From Bordetella parapertussis (lineage in GTDB: Bacteria; Pseudomonadota; Gammaproteobacteria; Burkholderiales; Burkholderiaceae_B): DNA of 19,633 nt. The stretch is from the NCBI GenBank assembly GCA_945895265.1, contig CAMDEF010000058.1, forward strand, positions 1 through 19,633, written 5' to 3'. The notes under the pieces are model-generated. The model did no database searches and was not told where the DNA came from. It saw only the letters and a list, made by a program, of their open reading frames with translations. Shown here piece by piece: positions 7,083 to 14,374 of this stretch (its first letter is position 1; each line of letters opens with the position of its first letter). Position numbers and translations under genes: made by a program.

Positions 7083-8588
7083 TTAATTTTTTATTTTGTT
7101 TTTAGCCAAATTTGCAGCATGTTCCCCAGAGATGCGACCTAACACCGAGCCAGCAGTGAGTCCCGCACCACCTGCGTATTTAGTGTAGTACAAGCCTCCC
7201 ACCATTTCACCCGCTGCGTAAAGTCCCGAAATGGGTTGATCAAATTCGTCAAGCACTTGTCCTGTGGGATTGATTTTGACGCCACCATAGGTGCAGGTAA
7301 TGCCACAGGTGACGGCATAGGCTACGAAAGGCCCAGTGTCCAATGGCTGCGCCCAGTTCGATTTCGGAATGTCAAGCCCCTTGGTGCCACGTCCGTCTAG
7401 CACGGCAGGATTAAACGGGGTTGCTTGGTCGACCGCTCGATTAAATGCAGAAATTGTTTGAAGCACTGCTTTTTTGTGAATCCCTTCAAATTGCGCGATT
7501 AAACCTTCTAAGGTGTCCGAGGTATAGCGCGTGGCGTGTTTGACGCGATATTCATCGGGTAACAAGCTTGAGGTTTTTGCGTCGAAGATTTGCCACGCGA
7601 TTGCTCCGGGCTGGGTGAGCACTTTGGCACCCATGCCTGAATAAATATAATTTCGAAAATCGCTTCCTTCATCCACAAAGCGCTGACCGTCAGCGTTGAC
7701 GACAATCCCCAGTGAAAAGTAATTTTTTTGCTGATTCAATAAATTGATATCGCCGTAAGGCGGCGCATTTAAATCGTAAAAGACGGCATGACAACCGGTC
7801 CAGTGGCCGTGCGCCACACCGCCGACATTGATCGCCATGTCGATGCCGTCACCCGTGTTGTAGCGTGAACCTCTCACCTTGGCCATATCCCAGTTTGGGC
7901 CCAAGTACATTGAGCGCCATTTTAAGTTGGCATGAAAGCCACCAGTCGCCATGACAACTGTTTGAGTGGAAATGTGTTGTTGGGTACCCTCGGTTTCAAC
8001 CTCGATCGACCAGCCATGATCGGTGCGCGTTAAGCCAACTGCACGGGTAGCGTAGCGCAAATGTATGCCTGATTTTTCGGCATATTTATAGAGGGTTTGC
8101 ATTAACCCTAGGCCACCACCCGAGACCTCTACCGTTAAGCCGCCCCAGAACTTATGTTTGCCATCGACTTTAAAGGCTTGTCTGCCATAGAGCGGCACAA
8201 AACGCACTCCATGTTGGGTCATCCAAAGCATGGTGGGAAGGCTTTCTTGTACAACAGTATGCAAGACGTCTGCATCTGCGCGATAACCACTCATCGCGAT
8301 CACTTCGTCATAAAACTGATCTTTGGTGTAAGTGCCAAAGTCGCTGTTGCGTAATTCGTCAGGATGTAGATCTGGCATTAATTTGACCAAATCATTTGCA
8401 CCGTCATAGGCGATTCTGAAGGCACCGCCGGTGTAGGCAGAGTTACCGCCACGATGCTCGTGTGGTGCGCGTTCGATCACCAAGACATTGCCGCCAGCCT
8501 CTTGCGCTGAAATTGCGGCACACAAAGCGGCGTTACCACCACCGATGACAACCACATCATAGAGAGTGCTCATTACTGCGTCATTCAC
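7083..8588 (-). CDS. tcuA: TcuA-like FAD-dependent dehydrogenase (fumarate-reductase flavoprotein family)
   Basis: A 501-residue flavoprotein of the tricarballylate dehydrogenase/fumarate reductase family, close in length to TcuA. The FAD-binding Rossmann motif IGGGNAALCAA is at 15-25 with the acidic Glu39 of the second strand; HRGGNSAYTGG at 45-55 is the TcuA-like form of the FAD loop; near the C-terminus are VTCGITCTYGGVKINPTGQV, the GLYAAGEMVGGLYYTKYAGG segment and GLTAGSVLGRI. TcuA oxidises tricarballylate to cis-aconitate; TcuB, its electron partner, is not present, so the true substrate may be a related carboxylate. The start is GTG at 8588, supported by AGGGG seven bases upstream; an ATG at 8573 has no such site. 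The gene lies 12 nt after the stop of a PrpD remnant and opens the operon with Bug and NMT1-like genes. Confidence 0.85.
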   Translation of the reverse strand: MNDAVMSTLYDVVVIGGGNAALCAAISAQEAGGNVLVIERAPHEHRGGNSAYTGGAFRIAYDGANDLVKLMPDLHPDELRNSDFGTYTKDQFYDEVIAMSGYRADADVLHTVVQESLPTMLWMTQHGVRFVPLYGRQAFKVDGKHKFWGGLTVEVSGGGLGLMQTLYKYAEKSGIHLRYATRAVGLTRTDHGWSIEVETEGTQQHISTQTVVMATGGFHANLKWRSMYLGPNWDMAKVRGSRYNTGDGIDMAINVGGVAHGHWTGCHAVFYDLNAPPYGDINLLNQQKNYFSLGIVVNADGQRFVDEGSDFRNYIYSGMGAKVLTQPGAIAWQIFDAKTSSLLPDEYRVKHATRYTSDTLEGLIAQFEGIHKKAVLQTISAFNRAVDQATPFNPAVLDGRGTKGLDIPKSNWAQPLDTGPFVAYAVTCGITCTYGGVKINPTGQVLDEFDQPISGLYAAGEMVGGLYYTKYAGGAGLTAGSVLGRISGEHAANLAKNKIKN

Positions 8589-8600
8589 AAGCGTGCCCCT

Positions 8601-8690
8601 TTAATTTAGTGCGTTCAAGGCGCGATCCACTGCACCGGCATCGTGTGCTTGACCAACCGCTGGATACGCAGCCAGCAACGATTTTTTCAT
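8601..8690 (-). pseudogene. C-terminal remnant of a MmgE/PrpD-family gene
   Basis: Read on the minus strand, 8690 to 8601 gives about 29 codons ending in TAA with AVGQAHDAGAVDRAL, which matches the C-terminus of the intact MmgE/PrpD protein at 11436-12776 (AVGQAKDAGAVGRVL). By eye 14 of 21 aligned residues are identical, and the DNA is clearly related too. The codons upstream show no similarity, so most of the gene is gone. Its stop overlaps the ribosome site of the tcuA-like gene by position, which is how a former operon partner would be spaced. An ATG at 8690 makes it a short open frame, but it is unlikely to work as a protein. Confidence 0.75.
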
Positions 8691-8696
8691 TATTTT

Positions 8697-8725
8697 TTGT
8701 CAAGTGATAGCTTTAATACTTTACT
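8697..8725 (+). promoter_or_regulatory. Weak candidate promoter for the SDR gene
   Basis: TTGTCA at 8697-8702 (five of six to TTGACA) and TTTACT at 8720-8725 (four of six to TATAAT) are 17 bp apart in an AT-rich stretch upstream of the SDR gene. The remaining leader to 8856 holds no clear gene. This is consensus matching only. Confidence 0.25.
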
Positions 8726-8856
8726 GCAAAAAGCTCAATCGCGAGACGTTGCATATCCGACGCTAGAAAAACATAAAAGCTGCAGGACTATTCTTGGTGA
8801 ATGTAGTATTTCGTTGATATTCTTCGGGTACGACAATATGACTGAGGATAATAAAG

Positions 8857-9579
8857 ATGACACAACCTTTAGCTTTAGTATTCGGTGGCTCGCGCGGAAT
8901 TGGTGCTGCCTGTGTGCAGGCCTTAGCGCAAGATGGTTTCCGTGTAGCGTTTACCTATGTGAGTAAACCTAGCGAAGCCAAAGCACAAGAAAAAAACGGA
9001 CAGATTAAGGCCTACGCGGTCGATGTTCGCGATGCGACCGCAGTACAAGGTTTTTTCGCGCAAGCAGCCAAGGATTTTGGAACGCGTCCCCAGACGGTGA
9101 TTGTGAATGCAGGGATTAATCAGCCTTATGTGCCCATCGGGCAATTCACACACGACAATTTTCGTAAGTTGATGGAGGTTAACGTATTTGGCGCTTTCAA
9201 CGTCTTGACTGAGGCAGCTAAAGACGTGCTGGATGGTGGATCAATTATCGGGATTACAACATCCATGGTTCGCAATGCTGTGCCGGGTGGCGGCCCTTAC
9301 ACGGCGACTAAGGCTGCAGTCGAATCACTGTTGCGCTCAATGGGCAAAGAGTTGGGCCCTCGTGGTGTGCGTGTCAATGGCGTGGCACCTGGCGCTGTGG
9401 ATACTGATTTGTTCCATGCGGGCAAGACCGAAGAAGCCAAGCAGCGTGCTGCATCCATGAGTCCGTTCAATCGAATTGGCAGACCCTCCGAGATAGCCGA
9501 TGCTGTGGCGTTCTTGGCCTCAGATCGAGCCTCATGGATTCATGGGCAGATCATCCAGCCTAACGGTGGCCTAGTCTAG
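8857..9579 (+). CDS. SDR-family NAD(P)-dependent oxidoreductase
   Basis: A 240-residue classical short-chain dehydrogenase, of typical length. The dinucleotide-binding motif is GGSRGIG at 10-16 (the usual TGxxxGIG with Gly first), NAG at 84-86, Asn109 in EVNVFG, and the catalytic YTATK with Tyr148 and Lys152. The end, GQIIQPNGGLV, is the usual C-terminal form of FabG-like proteins. Thr135 occupies the place where most members have the catalytic serine, with Ser136 beside it. Such enzymes interconvert alcohols and ketones or 3-oxoacyl groups in the cytoplasm; the substrate is unknown. GAGGA at 8844-8848 stands 8 nt before the ATG. It is a lone plus-strand gene between two minus-strand operons, divergent from the tcuA-like operon. 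Confidence 0.93.
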   Translation: MTQPLALVFGGSRGIGAACVQALAQDGFRVAFTYVSKPSEAKAQEKNGQIKAYAVDVRDATAVQGFFAQAAKDFGTRPQTVIVNAGINQPYVPIGQFTHDNFRKLMEVNVFGAFNVLTEAAKDVLDGGSIIGITTSMVRNAVPGGGPYTATKAAVESLLRSMGKELGPRGVRVNGVAPGAVDTDLFHAGKTEEAKQRAASMSPFNRIGRPSEIADAVAFLASDRASWIHGQIIQPNGGLV

Positions 9580-9586
9580 TAGGTGT

Positions 9587-9739
9587 ATGCATACCAGACA
9601 CGATACCATCGTGATTGGAAGTGGAGTCACCGAGTGCACAATCGTCTCAACATCTAAGGCGATCGTGCACCCATACTGCTTCTTTCAAGACGGTTATGTT
9701 GAGAGGCAAGTATTTATTGACGAGGGATATTGGCGCTAA
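9587..9739 (+). pseudogene. Possible N-terminal remnant of an FAD-dependent oxidoreductase
   Basis: An ATG at 9587, 7 nt after the SDR stop, opens a 50-codon frame starting MHTRHDTIVIGSGVTECTIV. DTIVIGSGV resembles the first beta strand and glycine loop of FAD/NAD-binding flavoproteins, with the final glycine of GxGxxG replaced by Glu. After about residue 24 no family likeness is seen, and the frame runs into the convergent Bug gene. An SDR followed by a flavoprotein gene is a common operon, so this may be what is left of such a partner. It may also be chance. Confidence 0.35.
9634..9704. repeat. Overlapping inverted repeats between convergent genes
   Basis: GTGCACAATCG at 9634-9644 is nearly inverted at 9660-9670 (one mismatch, a G-T pair on the minus-strand RNA), and TCTCAACAT at 9645-9653, inside that loop, is inverted exactly at 9696-9704. 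The structures share the loop region. No T-tract follows either, so they are not classical terminators, though they lie where both convergent genes end. Confidence 0.35.
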
Positions 9740-10685
9740 TCACGACATCACCGAGACGCTTGATCTCTGCAGCGATGAAGGCGTTGAACTGCTCGGGAGT
9801 GGTGGGGGATGGGATCACTCCTTGCGCACTGAGTGATTTGACAACAGCTGGAGACTTCAGCACCTCATTGGCGTCTTTAGAGATCTTCGCAACAATCGCT
9901 GGTGGTGTTTTGCTGGGCGCAAGCAGGCCGTACCAATGGTCATAGATCATGCCGGGGATAATCTCTGAGATCGCAGGAATATTGGGCATCAGTGCTGCAC
10001 GTTTATCGGTGCTAACAGCTAAAGCGATGAGCTTACCGTCTTTGATAAAGGGCAAGGTCAGCCCAAGTGGTGACCAATAAAACGCAGCGCGGCCCGCTGT
10101 GGTGTCTACCAGCGCCTCGCCAGTTCCTTTGTAGGGTACGTGCACAATGTCAAGCTTACCCATGCCTTTAAACATTTCACCGTTAAAGTGTGTGCCGCTG
10201 CCAACACCCGCAGATGCGAAATTTAACTTGCCCGGTTGCGCGTTAATGAGCTTGATGAGCTCTTGAGGAGTTTTGACTCCCAGAGAGGGAGACACGACGA
10301 GCACGTTCGGTACGCTTGTGCCAAAGGTCACGCCGGTGAAATCCTTGAGCGTATCGTAGGGCAAGGATTGGTACAAAGTTGGGTTGATGGCGTGAGAGGC
10401 CGAGGTAAACATCAACGTAGTGCCGTCGGGTTCTGCCGTTGCCACGAGGCGGCTACCGATTGTGCCACCCGCGCCAGGACGATTTTCGACAATCACAGGT
10501 TGACCCCAGGTGTCTTGAAGCGCACGCCCTAGCTCGCGCGCAACTATATCAACCTGACTGCCTGCAGTGAAAGGGACCACAATTTTGACGGGCTTACTTG
10601 GAAAGGTGGTTTGAGCGACGGCTGCACCGCCCAAAACGACTCCTAGTAAGGCAATTCCTACGGTTTTTGCGACTGTTGAAAGCAT
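9714..10685 (-). CDS. Bug-family tricarboxylate transporter substrate-binding protein
   Basis: A 323-residue Bug receptor. The start is ATG at 10685, because AGGAG stands 9 nt upstream and because the signal peptide begins there: a lysine at residue 7, a GIALLGVVLGG core and cleavage site AVA at 22-24 before Gln25. An in-frame upstream ATG at 10727 would add 14 residues ahead of the signal peptide and is less likely. The mature protein has PSKPVKIVVPFTAGSQVDIVAR, VIVENRPGAGGTIG, EPDGTTLMF and PYKGTGEALVDTTAGR. It follows the GlcG/HbpS-like gene by 93 nt and is probably last in the amidase, PrpD, HbpS-like and Bug group, which suggests that its ligand feeds those enzymes. The ligand cannot be told. 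Confidence 0.95.
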   Translation of the reverse strand: MLSTVAKTVGIALLGVVLGGAAVAQTTFPSKPVKIVVPFTAGSQVDIVARELGRALQDTWGQPVIVENRPGAGGTIGSRLVATAEPDGTTLMFTSASHAINPTLYQSLPYDTLKDFTGVTFGTSVPNVLVVSPSLGVKTPQELIKLINAQPGKLNFASAGVGSGTHFNGEMFKGMGKLDIVHVPYKGTGEALVDTTAGRAAFYWSPLGLTLPFIKDGKLIALAVSTDKRAALMPNIPAISEIIPGMIYDHWYGLLAPSKTPPAIVAKISKDANEVLKSPAVVKSLSAQGVIPSPTTPEQFNAFIAAEIKRLGDVVISANIPRQ

Positions 10686-10778
10686 GATTATTGTCTCCTG
10701 GTTTTTATCGGATTTGCATAAGCACAACTATGACAACTGATCTATCCCGTCGGTGGCACCGACCTATCTGTTAAATGT

Positions 10779-11219
10779 TTACAGAATCGCCGCCATCCCC
10801 GCGCGAGCGACTTGAGCGTCTTGGTGCGATAGCACGCCCGAGACACCAATTCCCCCGATCACTTCACGCTTGTCGATAATCGGGAATCCGCCTTCGAGCG
10901 GGGTGACGCCTGGCACCGCCATGAAGCGTAAGCCTTCGCCGCCTGCAGCGATGCCATCCTGAAACATTTTCGTTGGCCGACGGAAGTTCACCGCAGTTAA
11001 CGCTTTGCCGGTCGCAATCGCCATGCTTGAATGCTGTGTGTGATCAAGACGCTGAGCGAGCACCAAGCTGCCGGCCGAGTCTGCAATGACGATGGCCACT
11101 GGCCATTGATTTTTTTCTGCTTCCGCCTCGGCGGCAAGCATCATTTTCTTGGCTCGCTCGAGTGTAATAGGGCGTCCGTAAGGGAGTGGCCTATCTAGTA
11201 TTGGAGTCTCTGTTGTCAT
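10779..11219 (-). CDS. GlcG/HbpS-family (DUF336) protein
   Basis: A 146-residue member of the GlcG/HbpS family. Typical segments are ITLERAKKMMLAAEAEA, VAIVIADSAGSLVLAQRLD, SSMAIATGKALTAVNFRRP and the glycine-rich end PIIDKREVIGGIGVSGVL. Members include GlcG of the glycolate operon and the haem-binding HbpS of Streptomyces; most bacterial ones next to catabolic genes have no proven activity. There is no signal peptide here, so it should be cytoplasmic. The ribosome site before ATG 11219 is weak. It stands between the MmgE/PrpD gene (216 nt upstream) and a Bug gene (93 nt downstream). Malate synthase G, the other glycolate-operon gene, lies 7.8 kb away, so a link to glycolate is only suggestive. 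Confidence 0.88.
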   Translation of the reverse strand: MTTETPILDRPLPYGRPITLERAKKMMLAAEAEAEKNQWPVAIVIADSAGSLVLAQRLDHTQHSSMAIATGKALTAVNFRRPTKMFQDGIAAGGEGLRFMAVPGVTPLEGGFPIIDKREVIGGIGVSGVLSHQDAQVARAGMAAIL

Positions 11220-11435
11220 GTTTCAGGCAGCTATATTTTTTTAAATTCTATGTGTGCGTGAGTCGCTATTTTTACGATGGGATCGAGTAATAATTTTCGT
11301 AAAAAAGCACCTAACGTTCTTATACAAGACCGCATCGACGGAGGACAAGGTATTTTTATGTGAAATTAGGGAAGTCCCCATGCGACTCAGTCCGCAGCTA
11401 GTGCCGTTACGGCTGCGTCAACAAATTTGCTTTCC

Positions 11436-12776
11436 TTATTTTGGTGTGCTCAGCACACGACCCACTGCGCCGGCATCCTTTGCTTGCCCAACAGCGCGAC
11501 AAGCGACGAGCGCCTGTGTGGCTTGCTCGGGGGTCATAACGGTTGACGCTAAATCCATAAACTTTGCATCGACTTGTGCATCGTTCATTGGCCGCTCGAT
11601 ACTCCCTAAGGCGTGTATCACGTGGTGATGCAGAACGCGGCCATCTTGCAGAGTCATTGTGACTTTGGCTTCATCTACCCGAAGGCCTGGTTCGATCGCG
11701 ACTTGTACCTTGCTGCGAAGTTTGGTGACGGCAGGATCTTGCACAGCAACATCTGAGTATTGTCTGGCCTGGCTTTTGCCTTCGTGGGTCACAATCGTTG
11801 CTGAGTGCTGCACGCTGAACTTGCCCTCAAGCCCAGTCGTAGGGGCGCTTTTCCCGGTGAGTTCTAGCACCAGCGGGTGCACCTTCAGTTCAATCTGTTT
11901 GACGTCGTCAGAACTAAATTGATGTTGCTGGCGTAAGGTCAGGCAGCCATCGATAATCGGATGAATCACTAAGCCACAGGCGTAGGGCTTGAAGCTATTT
12001 TCAAGGGTGTGCCATACCGTACCTAAGCCCTCAGTCATTTTTTCAAAATGTTGCTCAGTGGATAGCACGTGCGCAAACCCGCGTGGTGCCTCGATGGCGC
12101 GCAGCGAACTGGTAAAGCCAGCTTGCGCCATCAATGCTGCGCTGAGACCGCTTTGCGCTGCACGCCCGGGGTGAAGACTTTTGCACATCGTGCCAAAGAC
12201 CTCGCGCAACCCAGCCGCTTGTGTGGCTGCAATGCCGAGCGCCCAAGCCATTTGCTTGGCATCTAGTTTGAGTGCGCGACCAACGGCCGCCGCAGCGCCA
12301 AAGCCGCCGACCGTGCCTGTGACATGCCAACCGATATCGTAGTGAGCAGGGCAGACACCCAAGGCGATGCGGCATTCGACCTCAATGCCAAAGACGATAG
12401 CTTCAACAAAGGTGATGCCATCAATGGGGTGATACTCAGCTAACGCAAGCAACGCAGAGAGGACCGGACCACTTGGGTGTACCAGCGTTGCCATGTGCGT
12501 ATCGTCAAAATCCAGCACGTGTGAGCTGATACCGTTGAATAGCGCTGCATTCAGTGCATCGACGCGGTCATGGCGACCGATGACGCTTGCCTGCGGGGCG
12601 CCGATAAATGGGCGCATGGCAGCCATCGCGTTTAACAAAGCAGGGTGGTGTGCGCCTCCTAACGCGCAGCCAGCCCAGTTGACCAGACTACGCACAGCAA
12701 TCGCACGCACTGGTTCAGGGATTTTTGCGCCATCAAAACTTGTAATGAAGGTCGCTAGCGTTTCGGTGGTGTCCAA
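11436..12776 (-). CDS. MmgE/PrpD-family protein (2-methylcitrate dehydratase-like)
   Basis: A 446-residue MmgE/PrpD-family protein, of normal length. Family features are SSHVLDFDDTHMATLVHPSG near residues 84-103 (the acidic, histidine-containing active-site segment), WHVTGTVGGFGAAAAVGRAL, GTMCKSLHPGRAAQSG and KPYACGLVIHPIIDG. PrpD dehydrates 2-methylcitrate, and relatives act on other hydroxy-acids or isomerise itaconate-like acids; without PrpB or PrpC nearby a methylcitrate role is unlikely. The start is a TTG at 12776: an in-frame stop lies three codons upstream and the first ATG is about 50 residues inside the fold; GAGTGAG upstream may be the ribosome site. The gene follows the amidase by 121 nt. 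Its last residues match the remnant at 8601-8690. Confidence 0.92.
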   Translation of the reverse strand: MDTTETLATFITSFDGAKIPEPVRAIAVRSLVNWAGCALGGAHHPALLNAMAAMRPFIGAPQASVIGRHDRVDALNAALFNGISSHVLDFDDTHMATLVHPSGPVLSALLALAEYHPIDGITFVEAIVFGIEVECRIALGVCPAHYDIGWHVTGTVGGFGAAAAVGRALKLDAKQMAWALGIAATQAAGLREVFGTMCKSLHPGRAAQSGLSAALMAQAGFTSSLRAIEAPRGFAHVLSTEQHFEKMTEGLGTVWHTLENSFKPYACGLVIHPIIDGCLTLRQQHQFSSDDVKQIELKVHPLVLELTGKSAPTTGLEGKFSVQHSATIVTHEGKSQARQYSDVAVQDPAVTKLRSKVQVAIEPGLRVDEAKVTMTLQDGRVLHHHVIHALGSIERPMNDAQVDAKFMDLASTVMTPEQATQALVACRAVGQAKDAGAVGRVLSTPK

Positions 12777-12897
12777 ATTGACTCACTCTTTATGGTCGTA
12801 ATAAGTTTGGCGTGAACTAGAAATCAGTTGGTTTACGAAGATATTTGTGAGGCTGGGTCAACAACCTTGGAGACTGGCGTTGAAGTGAACACGAGGA

Positions 12898-14193
12898 CTA
12901 GATTTTTTGGTTCAAAATTTCAGCGATCCGCTGCGCCGCTTGTAAGGCCAGAGTATCTTGACCTTTTGGGCAGATCACTTCTAAACCAATCGGTAACGGA
13001 CCTTGTAGCGGCATAGGGATACTGACACTGGGCATTCCGAGGATCGTCCAGAGTTTGCTAAAACAAGAATCGCCTGGATCTATCAGTTCAAGTAAGGGGG
13101 CATAGCCCGGCGAGCTTGGTGTCAGGATGCACGTCGCGCCTGCAAAGAGGCTGGCGCTTTGTTCGCTGCAGGTTCGAGCCAAACGCTTGGCCTCGAGATA
13201 TACCTCGGGTTTAATCGTCTGTGCACGCTGAAGTTTTTCTTGCACCCCGGCCGAGAGGCCTGCTCGGTGATGTTGCCATTCGTACTCAAGTGAGGCTAGC
13301 CCTTCAACATCGCCGATGACATCAAGTGCAGTCCCTAGTTTTTCAAAACCAGGAGGTAAGCTAATGTTGATGATGCGAACGCCGGCCCGCTCAAACCGCT
13401 CGCGAGCCAAGGACAGTGCTTCGCGGGTGGCGGTCTCTGCCATTGGCCAAAAGGGGTCTTTACAGATACCAACGATCAACTCAGCATTTAAGCCTTGTTC
13501 GAACTCTTGTAAACCTTGCCAGTCAGATAAAAGACTCAAGGCAAAGGCGGCGTCTTGAACGTTGCGGGTATGCCAACCCAGGGTATCAAGCGTTGGCGAC
13601 ATTCTTTTGACGCCTGCAATATCGATTAGCCCATAGCTCGCTTTGAAGCCAACAACTCCACAATATGAGGCTGGTCGCACAATCGATCCGGCGGTTTGCG
13701 AACTTAGCGCCAAAGGCACCATGCTGGCACTGACTGCAGCGGCAGAGCCACTCGATGACCCACCGGGGCTGTGCAGGGCTGAATACGGATTGCGCGTGGG
13801 GCTCACCTGGCCGCGAGTCGCAAACTCTTGAGTCGTTGTTTTTCCAAGAACGATGGCGCCAGCATCAAGCGCACGCGTGACGATATTGGCGTTGATTGTG
13901 GGCCGATGCGTTTGATAGATCGGAGAGTTGTAGCTGGTGATAAAATCGTCAGTGTCAATAATATCTTTGACGCCAATCGGAATGCCATGCAGCCGGCTAC
14001 GTGGGGCTTCTTTGTCGAGTTGCTTCGCGCGCGCGAGTGCTGCCTTGGCATCTAGGCTTGCCCATGCTAGAACAGCAGGGTCAACCTGTGCAATGCGCGC
14101 CAGGCAACTGCTGACCAGTGCTTCAGACGTTAAGTTGCCGGCGCGGATCGCCTGGGCCATCTGGCCGAGCGTCAGTTCATAAGGTTCAGTCAT
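12898..14193 (-). CDS. Amidase-signature-family hydrolase
   Basis: A 431-residue amidase-signature enzyme. The Ser-cisSer-Lys triad can be placed: Lys76 in IGVKDIID, cis-Ser146 in PGGSSSGSAAAV and nucleophile Ser170 in SQTAGSI. Most family members have GTDTGGSI at the last position; SQTAGSI is the form found in many amidases next to Bug genes. The enzyme should hydrolyse a small amide to an acid and ammonia in the cytoplasm; it is not GatA, since gatB and gatC are absent and the length is shorter. ATG at 14193 directly follows an ACTCTCAGAGAC leader that also precedes the amidohydrolase at 17349. It is probably the first gene of the group with the PrpD-like, HbpS-like and Bug genes, and divergent from the hydratase. 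Confidence 0.93.
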   Translation of the reverse strand: MTEPYELTLGQMAQAIRAGNLTSEALVSSCLARIAQVDPAVLAWASLDAKAALARAKQLDKEAPRSRLHGIPIGVKDIIDTDDFITSYNSPIYQTHRPTINANIVTRALDAGAIVLGKTTTQEFATRGQVSPTRNPYSALHSPGGSSSGSAAAVSASMVPLALSSQTAGSIVRPASYCGVVGFKASYGLIDIAGVKRMSPTLDTLGWHTRNVQDAAFALSLLSDWQGLQEFEQGLNAELIVGICKDPFWPMAETATREALSLARERFERAGVRIINISLPPGFEKLGTALDVIGDVEGLASLEYEWQHHRAGLSAGVQEKLQRAQTIKPEVYLEAKRLARTCSEQSASLFAGATCILTPSSPGYAPLLELIDPGDSCFSKLWTILGMPSVSIPMPLQGPLPIGLEVICPKGQDTLALQAAQRIAEILNQKI

Positions 14194-14204
14194 GTCTCTG
14201 AGAG

Positions 14205-14228
14205 TCTTTTTAGAATATTCTTTTTAGA
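14205..14228. repeat. Tandem 10-bp direct repeat in the amidase leader
   Basis: TCTTTTTAGA at 14205-14214 recurs exactly at 14219-14228, 14 bp apart, just upstream of the amidase start. It is AT-rich and may be a regulator site or chance slippage. Confidence 0.4.
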
Positions 14229-14260
14229 GTACTTTACTTCATATTGCGAACGACTCGGCG

Positions 14261-14273
14261 GTTGACTGTCAAC
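14261..14273. promoter_or_regulatory. Perfect palindrome in the divergent amidase/hydratase promoter region
   Basis: GTTGAC-T-GTCAAC is a perfect 6-1-6 palindrome lying 68 nt from the amidase start and about 100 nt from the hydratase start. On the minus strand it contains a consensus TTGACA, though no good -10 box stands 17 bp on. It fits an operator shared by the divergent genes; the regulator is unknown. The rest of the 181-nt gap holds no gene. Confidence 0.45.
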
Positions 14274-14374
14274 TGGCGATTCCGTCACGCTGGATTTGGC
14301 GCATATTTGCAGATCGACTTATTCTGACCGTTATTCACTTTCTTGTATTGTAAAACTTCGCGCGTAGGATTTTT

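Noticed and set aside
8643..8966. Plus-strand 107-codon frame overlapping the SDR start
   Set aside because: It runs into the SDR gene in another frame, lacks family features, and its first part is antisense to the PrpD remnant.
10686..10727. Upstream ATG giving a Bug protein longer by 14 residues
   Set aside because: The extension would precede the signal peptide, while AGGAG stands correctly before the ATG at 10685.
11387..11434. A frame just after the PrpD stop reading ESKFVDAAVTALAAD, which looks like a protein C-terminus
   Set aside because: It is only 15 codons, lies in a different frame from the PrpD gene, and matches no family I can name. It could be a remnant or chance.
11220..11435. 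Plus-strand open frame and GGAGG-like site upstream of a TATTTTTATG
   Set aside because: The ATG there is followed at once by TGA, and the longer overlapping frame runs antisense through the PrpD gene with no family likeness.
12777..12897. Plus-strand frame starting LVYEDICEAGSTTLETGVEV between the PrpD and amidase genes
   Set aside because: No family match, no good ribosome site, and it continues antisense into the amidase gene.
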